Assembly (NCBI RefSeq): GCF_021601385.1
Contig: NZ_BQHO01000004.1
Location: 124,001-188,000, forward strand
Length of the DNA stretch: 64,000 nt
Direction of reading: 5' to 3'
Origin: Pseudomonas parasichuanensis
GTDB taxonomy: Bacteria > Pseudomonadota > Gammaproteobacteria > Pseudomonadales > Pseudomonadaceae
Part shown: in pieces, positions 1 to 8,557 of the stretch
Numbering within the stretch: position 1 is the first letter of the stretch
How the letters are laid out: the number at the start of each line of letters is the position of its first letter
Position numbers and translations under genes: made by a program
The notes under the pieces: generated by a model
What the model saw: only the letters and a program-made list of their open reading frames with translations
Told to the model about the DNA's origin: nothing
Database searches by the model: none

Positions 1-889
1 AGAGCGAGCGCCGAAACTTCACGTTCCCCTGTTCACTCGACTTACGCCCATAGTCAACCTGCCCCAACGCCTGCCAGGCCGTCTTGCTGTCACGGCACAG
101 CGCCGCCAGTTCGGCAGGCTCCAGCGAGAAGCTGTCGTCTGGCCCACCGCCATTGCGATCCAGGGTGAAGTGCTTCTCGATGATGCACGCCCCCAACACC
201 ACACTGGCCGTTGCCGTCGTGTTATCCAGCGTATGGTCAGAAAGCCCGGTGACACAGCCGAAGCGACGCATCATGTCAGGCAGGGTACGAAGGTTGTAAT
301 CTTCGGCAGGGGCAGGATATCCACTGACGCAATGCAGGATTGCCAGCTCCTTGCAGCCGCCTTCACGAGCAGCATTGATCGCCTCTTGTATCTCTTCGGC
401 ATCCGCCATGCCCGTGGATATGATCATCGGCTTGCCGGTACTGGCTACATACCTGATCAAAGGCAGATCGACAGCTTCGAACGAGGCGATCTTGTAGGCC
501 GGCGCATTCAGGTCCTCCAGCAGGTCGACCGCCGAAGGATCAAAGGGTGAACTGAAAATGGTAATACCCAGCCGATGCGCATGCTCGAACAAGGGCTGAT
601 GCCAAGCCCAAGGCATATGCGCTTCCTGGTAGAGCTGATAGAGGGTCTTGCCACCCCACAGGCCACCCTGGATCTGAAACGCCTCATCATCACAATTCAG
701 CGTAATGGTGTCAGCGGTATACGTTTGCAGCTTGATAGCGTCCGCACCGGCTTTTTTAGCTTCTTCGATAATCTTCAGTGCGGTCTCAAGCCGGCCATTA
801 TGATTGGCTGACAACTCGGCAATAATGTAGGGCGGCTCATCGCCTGCAATCCGGCGGCCGGCAATCGTGATGCTGGGGTACGAAGACAT
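1..889 (-). CDS. pseI: Pseudaminic acid synthase PseI (C-terminus cut by window edge)
   Basis: Condenses 2,4-diacetamido-2,4,6-trideoxy-L-altrose with phosphoenolpyruvate to give pseudaminic acid, in the cytoplasm. I translated the minus strand from the ATG at 889: it opens MSSYPSITIAGRRI and has the NeuB-family stretches AELSANHNG, KLQTYTADT, SSPFDPSAVD, IISTGMA, GLSDHT and EKHFTLDR in the right order. The frame stays open to base 1, so the end, including any C-terminal antifreeze-like (SAF) domain, lies outside. It is the last pse gene in view, 14 bases after pseH. NeuB-type sialic or legionaminic acid synthases are the nearest alternatives, but neighbouring PseC, PseG and PseH point to pseudaminic acid. 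Confidence 0.93.
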   Translation of the reverse strand, partial: MSSYPSITIAGRRIAGDEPPYIIAELSANHNGRLETALKIIEEAKKAGADAIKLQTYTADTITLNCDDEAFQIQGGLWGGKTLYQLYQEAHMPWAWHQPLFEHAHRLGITIFSSPFDPSAVDLLEDLNAPAYKIASFEAVDLPLIRYVASTGKPMIISTGMADAEEIQEAINAAREGGCKELAILHCVSGYPAPAEDYNLRTLPDMMRRFGCVTGLSDHTLDNTTATASVVLGACIIEKHFTLDRNGGGPDDSFSLEPAELAALCRDSKTAWQALGQVDYGRKSSEQGNVKFRRSL

Positions 890-903
890 TGGCTGATCTC
901 ACA

Positions 904-1407
904 CTATACGGCTTGCCACTCACTGAGCAGCAACCCTAAACAAATGACGTCATGATAGCGCTGGCCATCATAATGCTGCTGACGCAGCACGCCTTCCTGA
1001 CTGAAACCCAGGCGCTCATGAAAACGAATGGAGCGCACATTGTAGTCGAGCACCTGGCCACACAATTTATGCAGCTTTGCCTCGCCGAACGCGTACCGCA
1101 ATGCGGCTTGCCCCAGCAGCCGCCCGGTGCCCTGCGGGGCATCGGCGCTAGCATAAAACCCCCAGTCGGCCACCCCACCGCGCCCGGTTTCATGGATGCT
1201 GACAAACCCCAATGGCGTGTCATCGCACTCGAACACCAATAGATGGCGCGCGCTGTCCCGCGACGCCTTCGCGAACCAGCGAGCATGCTCCTCAAGGGTG
1301 ATTTCATGCTGGGTATACATGTAACGACGCACCTCAGGGTGATTGCGCCACATCAAAACCCGCTCCAGGTCCGCGTCCACCATGGGACGCAGTGTCTGCC
1401 TGATCAT
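904..1407 (-). CDS. pseH: UDP-4-amino-4,6-dideoxy-N-acetyl-beta-L-altrosamine N-acetyltransferase PseH
   Basis: A 167-residue GNAT acetyltransferase that acetylates the 4-amino group made by PseC, using acetyl-CoA. The start MIRQTLRPMVDADLERVLMW, the WRNHPEVRRYMY segment and the acetyl-CoA-binding part around QGTGRLLGQAAL and NVRSIRFHERLGF fit the RimJ/RimL-like subfamily to which PseH belongs. The start codon overlaps the pseG stop by 4 bases (ATGA), so the two are probably translationally coupled. Function is assigned from family resemblance plus its place between pseG and pseI. Confidence 0.9.
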   Translation of the reverse strand: MIRQTLRPMVDADLERVLMWRNHPEVRRYMYTQHEITLEEHARWFAKASRDSARHLLVFECDDTPLGFVSIHETGRGGVADWGFYASADAPQGTGRLLGQAALRYAFGEAKLHKLCGQVLDYNVRSIRFHERLGFSQEGVLRQQHYDGQRYHDVICLGLLLSEWQAV

Positions 1408-2501
1408 TTCAGTGCCTCCATCCGCTCAACCACGACCTCTGCGCCACGCCCGTCCAGCAGGCCTGCCGCCACGGCGCTCATTCTGTTGAGACACCCAGGA
1501 TCACTGACCAGCGTTGCCATGTATTCTGGAAGCCGCGCAACGGCATCCCCGTCACCCTCCAAAACCCATGCCGCCCCGGCAGCCTGAAGCGCACTGGCGA
1601 TCAAACGCTGGTTATCAGCCAGTACCATCATCAAGGTAGGCAAGCCCAAGCAGCAGCGCTCCCATGACGTAGCGCCCGCCGCGCCCACCGCCAGATCGCT
1701 GTCAGCCATCAACTCGCCCATATTGCTGACACCCGCCAGCACGCGAGTGTCCCACGGCATCCCCTGGGCAAGGCTGCGGACCTCGGACAGCCATGGAGCA
1801 CTCGCCCCCAAGACCACCGTAATTCGAGACCGAGCCGGTAGTCGACAGAGCCGCAACGCTTCCAGCACTTGGCCTGTCGCATTGCCTTTGTCGACCCCGC
1901 CCATCGTAACCAGCACCTCAAGCAACCTCGGGACGGACCGTCGCTTCAGGCTGGCAGCACGAAGCGCAGCGAACTCCGGGCGCAGCAGCGCATACCTGAC
2001 ACCGCACAACATGACACAGTGCCCAGACACCCAAGGCCGATAATCCGCCTCATCACGGCCTAGGGTCTGATCCAACAGCATGTCGCACTCATGCGATCGA
2101 TCCGCCAGATCATCAATGACCAGGAGCTTGCCGCAATAAGGCGTCAACTCGCGCTCCCAACGACTGTCGAGCGCATAGTGGTCGACAATCAACCAGTCGG
2201 GTCGCAGCCCCGCCAATACGCCCCGACAGGCCTGTACGTCGTCGAGCTGAGTACCCCCCAGCCACGCGCTGTGAGCCACCCCATCGTCTTCAACAGGCCC
2301 TGCCGGCCCACGGGGCAACACATGGACGCGATAACCTTTTTGCCGCACCCACTCAACAAGGTGCCCAGGATGTTCGCGGCAGAGGAAATGGCATTCAACA
2401 CCGTGCTGACGCAGGGCGTCCGCCAACGTCAAGCAACGCATGACATGACCCGCACCAATCTCCAGCGAGGCATCGGCACGGAAAACCACCTTGCGTATCA
2501 A
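1404..2501 (-). CDS. pseG: UDP-2,4-diacetamido-2,4,6-trideoxy-beta-L-altropyranose hydrolase PseG
   Basis: Removes UDP from the nucleotide-activated trideoxy sugar before the PseI step. It is a GT-B-fold protein related to MurG: N-terminal FRADASLEIGAGHVMRC, a LIVDHYALD segment, and the C-terminal nucleotide-binding half with VTMGGVDKGN and GAAGATSWERCCLGLP. The longest frame starts at 2531 inside pseF. I prefer the TTG at 2501, whose last two bases overlap the pseF TGA stop (TTGA), because it gives the same 4-base coupling as the other junctions and puts the conserved core close to the N-terminus (about 365 residues). A GTG a few codons further in is also possible. Identity is firm; the start is uncertain. 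Confidence 0.9.
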   Translation of the reverse strand: MIRKVVFRADASLEIGAGHVMRCLTLADALRQHGVECHFLCREHPGHLVEWVRQKGYRVHVLPRGPAGPVEDDGVAHSAWLGGTQLDDVQACRGVLAGLRPDWLIVDHYALDSRWERELTPYCGKLLVIDDLADRSHECDMLLDQTLGRDEADYRPWVSGHCVMLCGVRYALLRPEFAALRAASLKRRSVPRLLEVLVTMGGVDKGNATGQVLEALRLCRLPARSRITVVLGASAPWLSEVRSLAQGMPWDTRVLAGVSNMGELMADSDLAVGAAGATSWERCCLGLPTLMMVLADNQRLIASALQAAGAAWVLEGDGDAVARLPEYMATLVSDPGCLNRMSAVAAGLLDGRGAEVVVERMEALK

Positions 2502-3190
2502 TTTCCCGCCTGCATGGCTTTGAACAGCCATTCAGCCCGAACCCAGTCTTCCTGAGTGTCGATATCCTGGACACGGTGGCGCGGCAGCACCACCGGCACG
2601 GAACGAGGCCCAAAGATGGGTCGCTCCTCAAGCCAGGCTGACGTACGCCCCCAATAGAATTGCCCAGCGTCGTGAAACGCCTCTTCGAGATCTTGAGAGC
2701 GCGTGCCGAGGTGCTCCGGCTGGAACATCTCAATACGGTTCTGCGCAGTGACCCGCACGGCACGCTGAATGGGAAACGCGTAGCTCGTTACCGAAAAGGC
2801 GTAATCCACCGCCTCGTCTGCCATCGACACAAGCCCGCGCTCTATATCAGCCGCATTGACAAAAGGTGCCGTTGCGTAGATGCAACAGACATGCGTCGGC
2901 ATCTCGCCTTCGGCCTTCAATTGCTCGATAGCGTGGCGAATGACAGGTACCGTGCCCGTGTAATCGTCCGATAACGCGCCAGGGCGGAGGAAGGGGACAC
3001 TCGCGCCACACTCGCGTGCAAGGGTCGCTATCTCGCTGTCATCCGTTGAAATGACCACTTTATCAAAGCAGCCACTGGCCAAGGCGGCCTCGATGGAATA
3101 AGCAATCATCGGTTTCCCGCAAAACATTTTTATGTTCTTGCGTGGAATACGCTTGCTACCACCGCGCGCAGGAATGATTGCAACCTTCAC
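2498..3190 (-). CDS. pseF: Pseudaminic acid cytidylyltransferase PseF
   Basis: Activates pseudaminic acid with CTP to give CMP-pseudaminic acid, the donor for glycosyltransfer. The 230-residue protein opens MKVAIIPARGGSKRIPRKN, the nucleotide-binding signature of CMP-sugar synthetases, followed by KPMIAYSIEAAL, VVISTDDSEIA and CCIYATAPFV. Length fits the NeuA/PseF family. Its start overlaps the pseC stop by 4 bases and its end overlaps pseG. NeuA or the legionaminic enzyme LegF are related alternatives, disfavoured by context. Confidence 0.93.
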   Translation of the reverse strand: MKVAIIPARGGSKRIPRKNIKMFCGKPMIAYSIEAALASGCFDKVVISTDDSEIATLARECGASVPFLRPGALSDDYTGTVPVIRHAIEQLKAEGEMPTHVCCIYATAPFVNAADIERGLVSMADEAVDYAFSVTSYAFPIQRAVRVTAQNRIEMFQPEHLGTRSQDLEEAFHDAGQFYWGRTSAWLEERPIFGPRSVPVVLPRHRVQDIDTQEDWVRAEWLFKAMQAGN

Positions 3191-4344
3191 ACGAGCAACT
3201 CTTGCAATTTGTCGATGACAAAGTCCTGCTGCGCCTCGGTAAGCCCAGGGAACAACGGGATACTGATAGCCTCCTGATAGTATTGCTCCGCCTCGGGAAA
3301 CTGCCCCAACTGAAAGCCCAAATTTCGATAATAGGGCTGCGTATGCACCGGAATATAATGCAGGTTAACCATTATTCCGGCTTCACGCATCGACGTGAAA
3401 ATATCGACGTGCTTAGCCTTGATACGATCCAGCTGGATCCTGACGACATAAAGGTGATAGGCGGAATAATTATCAGGGTACTGATAAGGCAGCGTCAGTG
3501 GCAAATGCTGAAGCTTTTCGTTATACCGCTGGGCCAGCAGATGCCGCTTGTTAACAAATTCATCCAGACGCTCAATCTGAGCGACACCAAGCGCCGCCTG
3601 CAAATCGGTCATGCGATAATTGAAACCAAGGTCAACCTGCTGGTAATACCAGGGTCCATCCATCTCATGCGTCATCAGATGCGGCTCACGGGTTATGCCA
3701 TGGCTGCGCAAAAGCCCCATTTTCTCGGCCAATTGCGGATCATTGGTAACCGCCATGCCACCTTCAGCCGTCGTGATGATCTTGACCGGATGGAAGCTGA
3801 ATATCGTGATATCGCTGTAGCTGCACCCGCCAATGTAGTCACCTTGATACTTCCCACCAATCGCGTGAGAGGCATCTTCAATGACCTTGAACCCATACTC
3901 ATGGCTCAACGCGCGAATCGCACGCATGTCGCAAGACTGCCCGGAGAAATGCACCGGCACCACCACCTTGGGCAGCGTGCCCAGCGCCTTGGCCTCTTTC
4001 AGTTTCTCTTCAAGACGCAAAGGGCAAAGATTGTAGCTTTTCGGGTCAATATCGACGAAGTCGACCCGAGCCCCACAGTACAATGCACAGTTTGCAGATG
4101 CGACAAATGTATTGGGGGTCGTCCACAGCCAATCCCCTGCGCCTAACTCCAGCGCCAGGCATGCGATATGCAACGCTGAGGTCGCGCTATTGGTAGCCAG
4201 CGCATAACGGGCACCACACACGGCTTTCACAGCATCTTCGAATTGCGTAATTCTAGGGCCCTGGGTGAGATTCGTTGATTGCAGTGCACTCACCACCGCA
4301 TCAATATCGGCTTGCGTAATTTCTTGCCGCCCGTAGGGTATCAT
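3187..4344 (-). CDS. pseC: UDP-4-amino-4,6-dideoxy-N-acetyl-beta-L-altrosamine transaminase PseC
   Basis: PLP-dependent aminotransferase of the DegT/DnrJ/EryC1 family acting on the 4-keto sugar made by PseB. The sequence opens MIPYGRQEITQADIDAVV, typical of PseC. It has the substrate loop SALHIACLALELG, the DASHAIGG segment and the PLP lysine in SFHPVKIITTAEGG. The longest frame begins 13 codons upstream, but the ATG at 4344 matches the family N-terminus and has a GAGGA sequence about 11 bases before it. The gene lies 58 bases after the flippase gene and is coupled to pseF. PseB, the preceding pathway enzyme, is not visible in this window. Confidence 0.93.
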   Translation of the reverse strand: MIPYGRQEITQADIDAVVSALQSTNLTQGPRITQFEDAVKAVCGARYALATNSATSALHIACLALELGAGDWLWTTPNTFVASANCALYCGARVDFVDIDPKSYNLCPLRLEEKLKEAKALGTLPKVVVPVHFSGQSCDMRAIRALSHEYGFKVIEDASHAIGGKYQGDYIGGCSYSDITIFSFHPVKIITTAEGGMAVTNDPQLAEKMGLLRSHGITREPHLMTHEMDGPWYYQQVDLGFNYRMTDLQAALGVAQIERLDEFVNKRHLLAQRYNEKLQHLPLTLPYQYPDNYSAYHLYVVRIQLDRIKAKHVDIFTSMREAGIMVNLHYIPVHTQPYYRNLGFQLGQFPEAEQYYQEAISIPLFPGLTEAQQDFVIDKLQELLV

Positions 4345-4402
4345 TTGCCGATTTTCCTCAAACTTTAGTAAAACAAGGCACACGATTTAACATTATTTTT
4401 TA

Positions 4403-5662
4403 TCACTGCAGCACTGCGACCTTGGCGTCACTGTAGCGGTAGGCACAATATTTGTAGAGGAGCATAAATATATAAGCTACACAACCACCCACTGGCACCG
4501 CATAAAACGCATTCCAGTCAACTGCCAACCACACCACCAATATGAATACCGGAACGCTCAACACATGCGCCGCCACGATCGCACGGTCCCGCCCTTGGGC
4601 ATAGAGCGCATAATGTGGAATGTAGCTCAGCGCCTGGAAAAACATGGCGAGCAAGAAAACATACAAAATATCTTTCATTCCAGAATACACGTCTCGCTGC
4701 AGCAGTAGCAAAACCCAGTCAATGAACAGTAAAACCCCTACTGCGAACGCTATAGCAAGCACGACGGTCTGAATCAACATCTTGCGCAAGTGGCTCTTGA
4801 AAAGAACCTCGTTTCCAGCACTGTGCGCCGCAACAATAGACGGGTACATGAAGAAGAACACCCCCGCCTCCAGAAATGACATCATGGCGGCAGAGATCGA
4901 CATGTAGAACACATAGCCGCCGAGCATTTCACGCCCCTGCAATGACTCGAACCAATAGCGATCAACGCTCGTGACAAAATTCAGGGACATGGTACCGATA
5001 AACATGGGAATAGCGACCTTCAATCCCCGCCGTATCCAGCGCCAGTCCACCGCTTCAGACAGGAAGCCCATCCCTCCCGATGCCCTGGCCAAAGCAAAAG
5101 CACACATGACCGCGGCCGCTGCCGCCCCCATAAGCCAGGCCATCAGGACGTTGTCTAATTGGCGATAACCTGGATCGAACGCCATCAGCAAGATCACCAC
5201 GCAAGCCCACAACCCCTGCCGAACGAACAGCGTAATACTCGCTATCAATTGCTTTTCGAGCGCAATCAGCAGACGCGTCATTTCCTGACAAGCATGCTCC
5301 AGCACCACCAGGGCAAAAAACCAAGGAGCCATCCGCCAAGACAAGAAGTCAAAATAAAAAATCAAAAGCAACAATGGCAAGGAAATGACATACAACCAGC
5401 CATGCAGGGCAAGTTGATTTTTGAAGAGCCGCCCGCGACTGCAGGGCCCACTCTTTATTATTTCGCGAGAGCTATAGGCATAGAATTCCAGGCCCAATGG
5501 GTAAGTAGCATAAGCAATGGTAACGACCAAAAGCCCATACAGCCCCACATCCTCTGGAACCAGATATTTGGCCAGGAAAAACAATAATACAAACTTGCCA
5601 ACCAGCGTCATACCGCGCAGGCCCATATTCAGCAATCTGTGAAAATACTGCGCCAACGTCAT
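4403..5662 (-). CDS. Polysaccharide flippase-like membrane protein (Wzx/MATE-type)
   Basis: A highly hydrophobic protein of about 419 residues with roughly ten to twelve predicted membrane segments, beginning MTLAQYFHRLLNMGLRGMTLVGKF, typical of the polysaccharide biosynthesis / oligosaccharide flippase superfamily. It probably moves lipid-linked O-unit or another glycan across the inner membrane. I chose the ATG at 5662; a GTG at 5707 would add 15 residues without hydrophobic character, and neither start has a strong ribosome binding site. It is the first gene of the run that continues into pseC. Base composition is AT-richer than the chromosome to its right. Sequences in this family diverge quickly, so no specific name is given. 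Confidence 0.8.
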   Translation of the reverse strand: MTLAQYFHRLLNMGLRGMTLVGKFVLLFFLAKYLVPEDVGLYGLLVVTIAYATYPLGLEFYAYSSREIIKSGPCSRGRLFKNQLALHGWLYVISLPLLLLIFYFDFLSWRMAPWFFALVVLEHACQEMTRLLIALEKQLIASITLFVRQGLWACVVILLMAFDPGYRQLDNVLMAWLMGAAAAAVMCAFALARASGGMGFLSEAVDWRWIRRGLKVAIPMFIGTMSLNFVTSVDRYWFESLQGREMLGGYVFYMSISAAMMSFLEAGVFFFMYPSIVAAHSAGNEVLFKSHLRKMLIQTVVLAIAFAVGVLLFIDWVLLLLQRDVYSGMKDILYVFLLAMFFQALSYIPHYALYAQGRDRAIVAAHVLSVPVFILVVWLAVDWNAFYAVPVGGCVAYIFMLLYKYCAYRYSDAKVAVLQ

Positions 5663-6220
5663 AGTAACTGCTTTTTCTGTGGACTGTATTCTGTGCCCTG
5701 GCCGCACGGCACCCCCGGCCTCACGAGCAGGCGTACCCTGTAAAAACCCACTCGCTTACATTCAGACACACCAGAACCTCATGAATTTCCTCTGCCGCCC
5801 GAAATCGGCCACCTCACACACTCAGCGCTGGTTATGGACCGCAAGCAATCGCTGCAATGCGGCACGCAATTTACGCGCCACTAGAGGATGGCGAGCACAA
5901 AAGATGCCATCAAGACACAAGCCTGCTCAGGCATAGGCAGTATCGGACGTGCGCCTTGAATCTTTAATGGACGCAAGTACACTCACGACAAGGTCGTAGA
6001 CAGCGAACCCATGCAGCAGCCGATTCCAGTCACACTCATCGCCCCTCGCCCCGACTGCAGCTCATGCCCGGCACTTCGATGCCACACCCACGTAAACGGC
6101 TGATACTAACAAAATCGGGGGTAGGCCACATCATTTATACGCCCAGACATACCTACGCCGATTGAAGCCCCACTCATCACAGAGCAGCCGCAGCCGCAGC
6201 CGCAGCCAAGCAGCGGGCAC
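5663..6220. other. Intergenic region at the border of the pse cluster
   Basis: About 560 bases with no convincing gene. It should carry the promoter of the flippase-pse operon (minus strand), but I could not settle on -35/-10 elements and I do not see a JUMPstart/ops motif. A 35-codon open stretch on the minus strand (5822-5926, ending LLAVHNQR) has protein-like composition and may be the relic of a lost gene end, though it lacks a good start. At 6184-6207 there are four perfect copies of GCAGCC. The region marks the change from AT-richer cluster DNA to typical chromosomal DNA. Confidence 0.6.
6184..6207. repeat. Hexanucleotide tandem repeat (GCAGCC)4
   Basis: Four perfect tandem copies of GCAGCC, lying 13 bases beyond the stop codon of the metallo-hydrolase gene on its downstream side. 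Six-base units would not shift a reading frame. Confidence 0.85.
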
Positions 6221-7654
6221 CTACTGCGCCACGCTGACATCCATCGCGCAACCTAGATCGAGACTTCTGCGACGCAACGCCAGGGCCAACGCCTGCTTGC
6301 TGGCCTGCTCCCCATGCACCAGCACCACCCGCTTGGCCGGCTCCTCCTGGCACAGCGCAAACTTGATCAAACCCTCCTGGTCCGCGTGCCCCGAATACCC
6401 GCTCACCGTCATCACCTTCGCGCGGATATCGTACATTCGCCCATCCAGGTCGATCTGCACGAAGCCTTCTGCACCCTCGCTGGCCTGGATGACCGCGCCA
6501 GGCGTGCCCTTGGCCTGATACCCCACGAACAACACCTCATGCCTGGGGTCTGTGAGCATAGCCTTGAGATAGTTGACAATTCGCCCGCCGGAGCACATGC
6601 CGTTGCCCGCAATCACGATAGCCGGGCGCCCAGTACTCTTCAGGTAGTTGACCACTTGTTGATGGCGAGCATGGGTATCAATGCTGATCAACTGGCGAAA
6701 GCCCAGCGGATCGCGCCCCTGGCTTATCCGATCCTCGGCCGCCTCGCGCCAATATTGGTGCAGCTCGCGATAGACATCGGTCACACGCCTGGCCAATGGG
6801 GAATCAAGAATGATCGGCAACTGCGACCACCCAGGGAAATCCCCCTGGACCTTGACCGCAGGCTCGCCCAACAAGGCTTTGCCATGAAGAATTTCTTCGA
6901 TCTCACACAGCAGATCCTGGGTACGCCCCAAGCTGAACGCTGGGATCAATATCGTTCCACGATCAACAAGAGCACGATCGATGGCGTGTTCCAATTGCTG
7001 GCGACGATCGCCACGATCAGGATGCATGCGGCCGCCGTACGTGCTTTCGAGCACCAGCACGTCAGCCCGCTCAGGAGGCTCCACCGGACGTAGCAGCGGA
7101 CTATCGGGAGCACCCAGGTCACCAGAGAACACCACACGCGCGCCGCCATCGGGGCACACCACATCACACTCGACGTAAGCAGAGCCAAGCAAGTGGCCAG
7201 CACGTCGCAAGCGTATTGCACAACGCAGGGCCGAATCCTCGATCAGCACCTGCCAACGATCGAATGGCAGCGCAACGATACGCTGCTGTACGAACGCCAG
7301 GTAGCGCGCAACCTCAACAGGATCGCTACTGATCGCGAGCCGATAGGCGTCTTCAAGTACCAATGGGAGCAACCGAGCCGAGGGCTCACTGCAATAGATC
7401 GGGCCACGAAAGCCCGCTGCGAACAACGCAGGGATTCGACCAACATGATCGAGATGGACGTGCGTGACGACCAACGCCTGAATGCCAGCGACGTCAAAAT
7501 TGATCTCCGCCGAGGCCTCGCCACCCCCGAGCCCCGCGCCCTGCTCTAACCCGCAGTCGACCAACAGACTGAATGTCGAATCAAGATGTAACTGGTGACA
7601 GGAGCCCGTGACACCACGGGTACCACCATGATGAGAAAGGAATGGATAGGTCAT
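6221..7654 (-). CDS. Beta-CASP metallo-beta-lactamase-fold RNA exonuclease/endonuclease-like hydrolase
   Basis: A 477-residue protein of the CPSF/Ysh1-like family (COG1236). The metal-binding motif THVHLDH is at residues 64-70; further family motifs are FSGDLG, LESTYGGRMHP (motif 4 region with the beta-CASP insertion after it), IPAFSLGRTQDLL, the Ser-Gly segment NGMCSGGRIVNYLK, and C-terminal SGYSGHADQ and LVHGE. Two zinc ions and RNA or nucleic-acid cleavage are expected from the family; the physiological substrate is not known. It stands alone on the minus strand between lapA and the pse cluster, with the ATG at 7654 giving the family's usual MBL-fold N-terminus. Confidence 0.88.
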   Translation of the reverse strand: MTYPFLSHHGGTRGVTGSCHQLHLDSTFSLLVDCGLEQGAGLGGGEASAEINFDVAGIQALVVTHVHLDHVGRIPALFAAGFRGPIYCSEPSARLLPLVLEDAYRLAISSDPVEVARYLAFVQQRIVALPFDRWQVLIEDSALRCAIRLRRAGHLLGSAYVECDVVCPDGGARVVFSGDLGAPDSPLLRPVEPPERADVLVLESTYGGRMHPDRGDRRQQLEHAIDRALVDRGTILIPAFSLGRTQDLLCEIEEILHGKALLGEPAVKVQGDFPGWSQLPIILDSPLARRVTDVYRELHQYWREAAEDRISQGRDPLGFRQLISIDTHARHQQVVNYLKSTGRPAIVIAGNGMCSGGRIVNYLKAMLTDPRHEVLFVGYQAKGTPGAVIQASEGAEGFVQIDLDGRMYDIRAKVMTVSGYSGHADQEGLIKFALCQEEPAKRVVLVHGEQASKQALALALRRRSLDLGCAMDVSVAQ

Positions 7655-7754
7655 TGCATCAAGGCCTTGTGCCAGGGGAAAGAGCGCTCTATTTAGTCAC
7701 CCCCTCAACCACCAACACAGCACCCGAACGCCACGCCCTTCGTGAGAAACTTCC

Positions 7755-8018
7755 TTAACGACCGGCCAAGGCATCCTTGCGAGCGCTCGCCCGGATCTTG
7801 CGCTTACCACGCATCAGGCCATAAGCCCCCAGCAGTGGACCGACCGCCAAGCCGAGCACCAGCGCCGCGATGAGCAACACTGCGACCGGCACTGCAGGCG
7901 CCGCCCAGCCAAACATTACCAGCGAAACAGCCTGCTGATTCTCTAGTACGAAGAACAGCACCACGGCCGCAAGCAGCAACACGAACAACGCCGCCAGGAC
8001 GCGTTTGAGGTTACGCAT
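7755..8018 (-). CDS. lapA: LapA domain membrane protein (DUF1049)
   Basis: An 87-residue protein with two membrane segments (about residues 5-27 and 41-66) and a basic, cytoplasmic C-terminus (KRKIRASARKDALAGR), as in LapA, which in Escherichia coli works with LapB in controlling lipopolysaccharide synthesis. The ATG at 8018 has AAGGAGCG just upstream. It lies 20 bases after ihfB and is probably cotranscribed. LapB (YciM) is not in the window, so a regulatory role here is inference from the domain. Confidence 0.85.
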   Translation of the reverse strand: MRNLKRVLAALFVLLLAAVVLFFVLENQQAVSLVMFGWAAPAVPVAVLLIAALVLGLAVGPLLGAYGLMRGKRKIRASARKDALAGR

Positions 8019-8038
8019 CGGATCGCTCCTTAAGTGAT

Positions 8039-8335
8039 TCAGCCTGGCTCATGCTCTTCTTCATTCACCCGATCACGCAATTCCTTGCCGGGTTTGAAGT
8101 GCGGCACGAACTTGCCTTCGAGCTCGACCGACTGGCCAGTCTTGGGATTGCGCCCTACGCGCGGCGCGCGATAATGCAGAGAGAAGCTGCCAAAGCCACG
8201 GATCTCGATGCGATCCCCTGTAGCCAGGCACTGCGCCATCTGCTCAAGCATGGTCTTGATGGCCAGCTCAACGTCCTTGGACGAGAGCAGCCCCTGATGG
8301 GTGACAATACGTTCGATCAGCTCCGACTTCGTCAT
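8039..8335 (-). CDS. ihfB: Integration host factor subunit beta
   Basis: A 98-residue HU/IHF-family protein: [11 protein letters not shown] start, [13 protein letters not shown] and the DNA-bending arm with [30 protein letters not shown]. It pairs with IhfA to bend DNA at specific sites. It follows rpsA by 222 bases that include a terminator, so it probably has its own promoter. In Pseudomonas ihfB is the common left boundary of the O-antigen locus, which supports the reading of the pse genes beyond it. Confidence 0.97.
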   Translation of the reverse strand: MTKSELIERIVTHQGLLSSKDVELAIKTMLEQMAQCLATGDRIEIRGFGSFSLHYRAPRVGRNPKTGQSVELEGKFVPHFKPGKELRDRVNEEEHEPG

Positions 8336-8510
8336 ATTTTTCCCTTCGTTATCAAGCAGCTAGATCATTGCTTAATCAGTTTGTAGCACGCTCCAGCTGA
8401 TTTGAACAGGCTAGTTCTTGACTAAAAGAAAAAATTCAAGATTACGCTTTAACCCGCTTGAACGCTGATCGTCGCAAACCCGTGACGGACGAAGCCGAAT
8501 TGCGAGCATG

Positions 8511-8538
8511 AAAAAGGGCGACCGAAGTCGCCCTTTTT
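8511..8538 (-). terminator. Rho-independent terminator of rpsA
   Basis: The hairpin GGGCGAC / GTCGCCC with a CGAA tetraloop is flanked by AAAAA on one side and TTTTT on the other, 19 bases beyond the rpsA stop codon. Being symmetrical it could work on either strand, but only rpsA reads into it. Confidence 0.93.
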
Positions 8539-8557
8539 CTTACCGATCAAACAGAAC

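Noticed and set aside
5679-5936. 85-codon plus-strand frame in the pse border region
   Set aside because: No ribosome binding site, no recognisable composition, and it runs against the presumed promoter region of the flippase gene.
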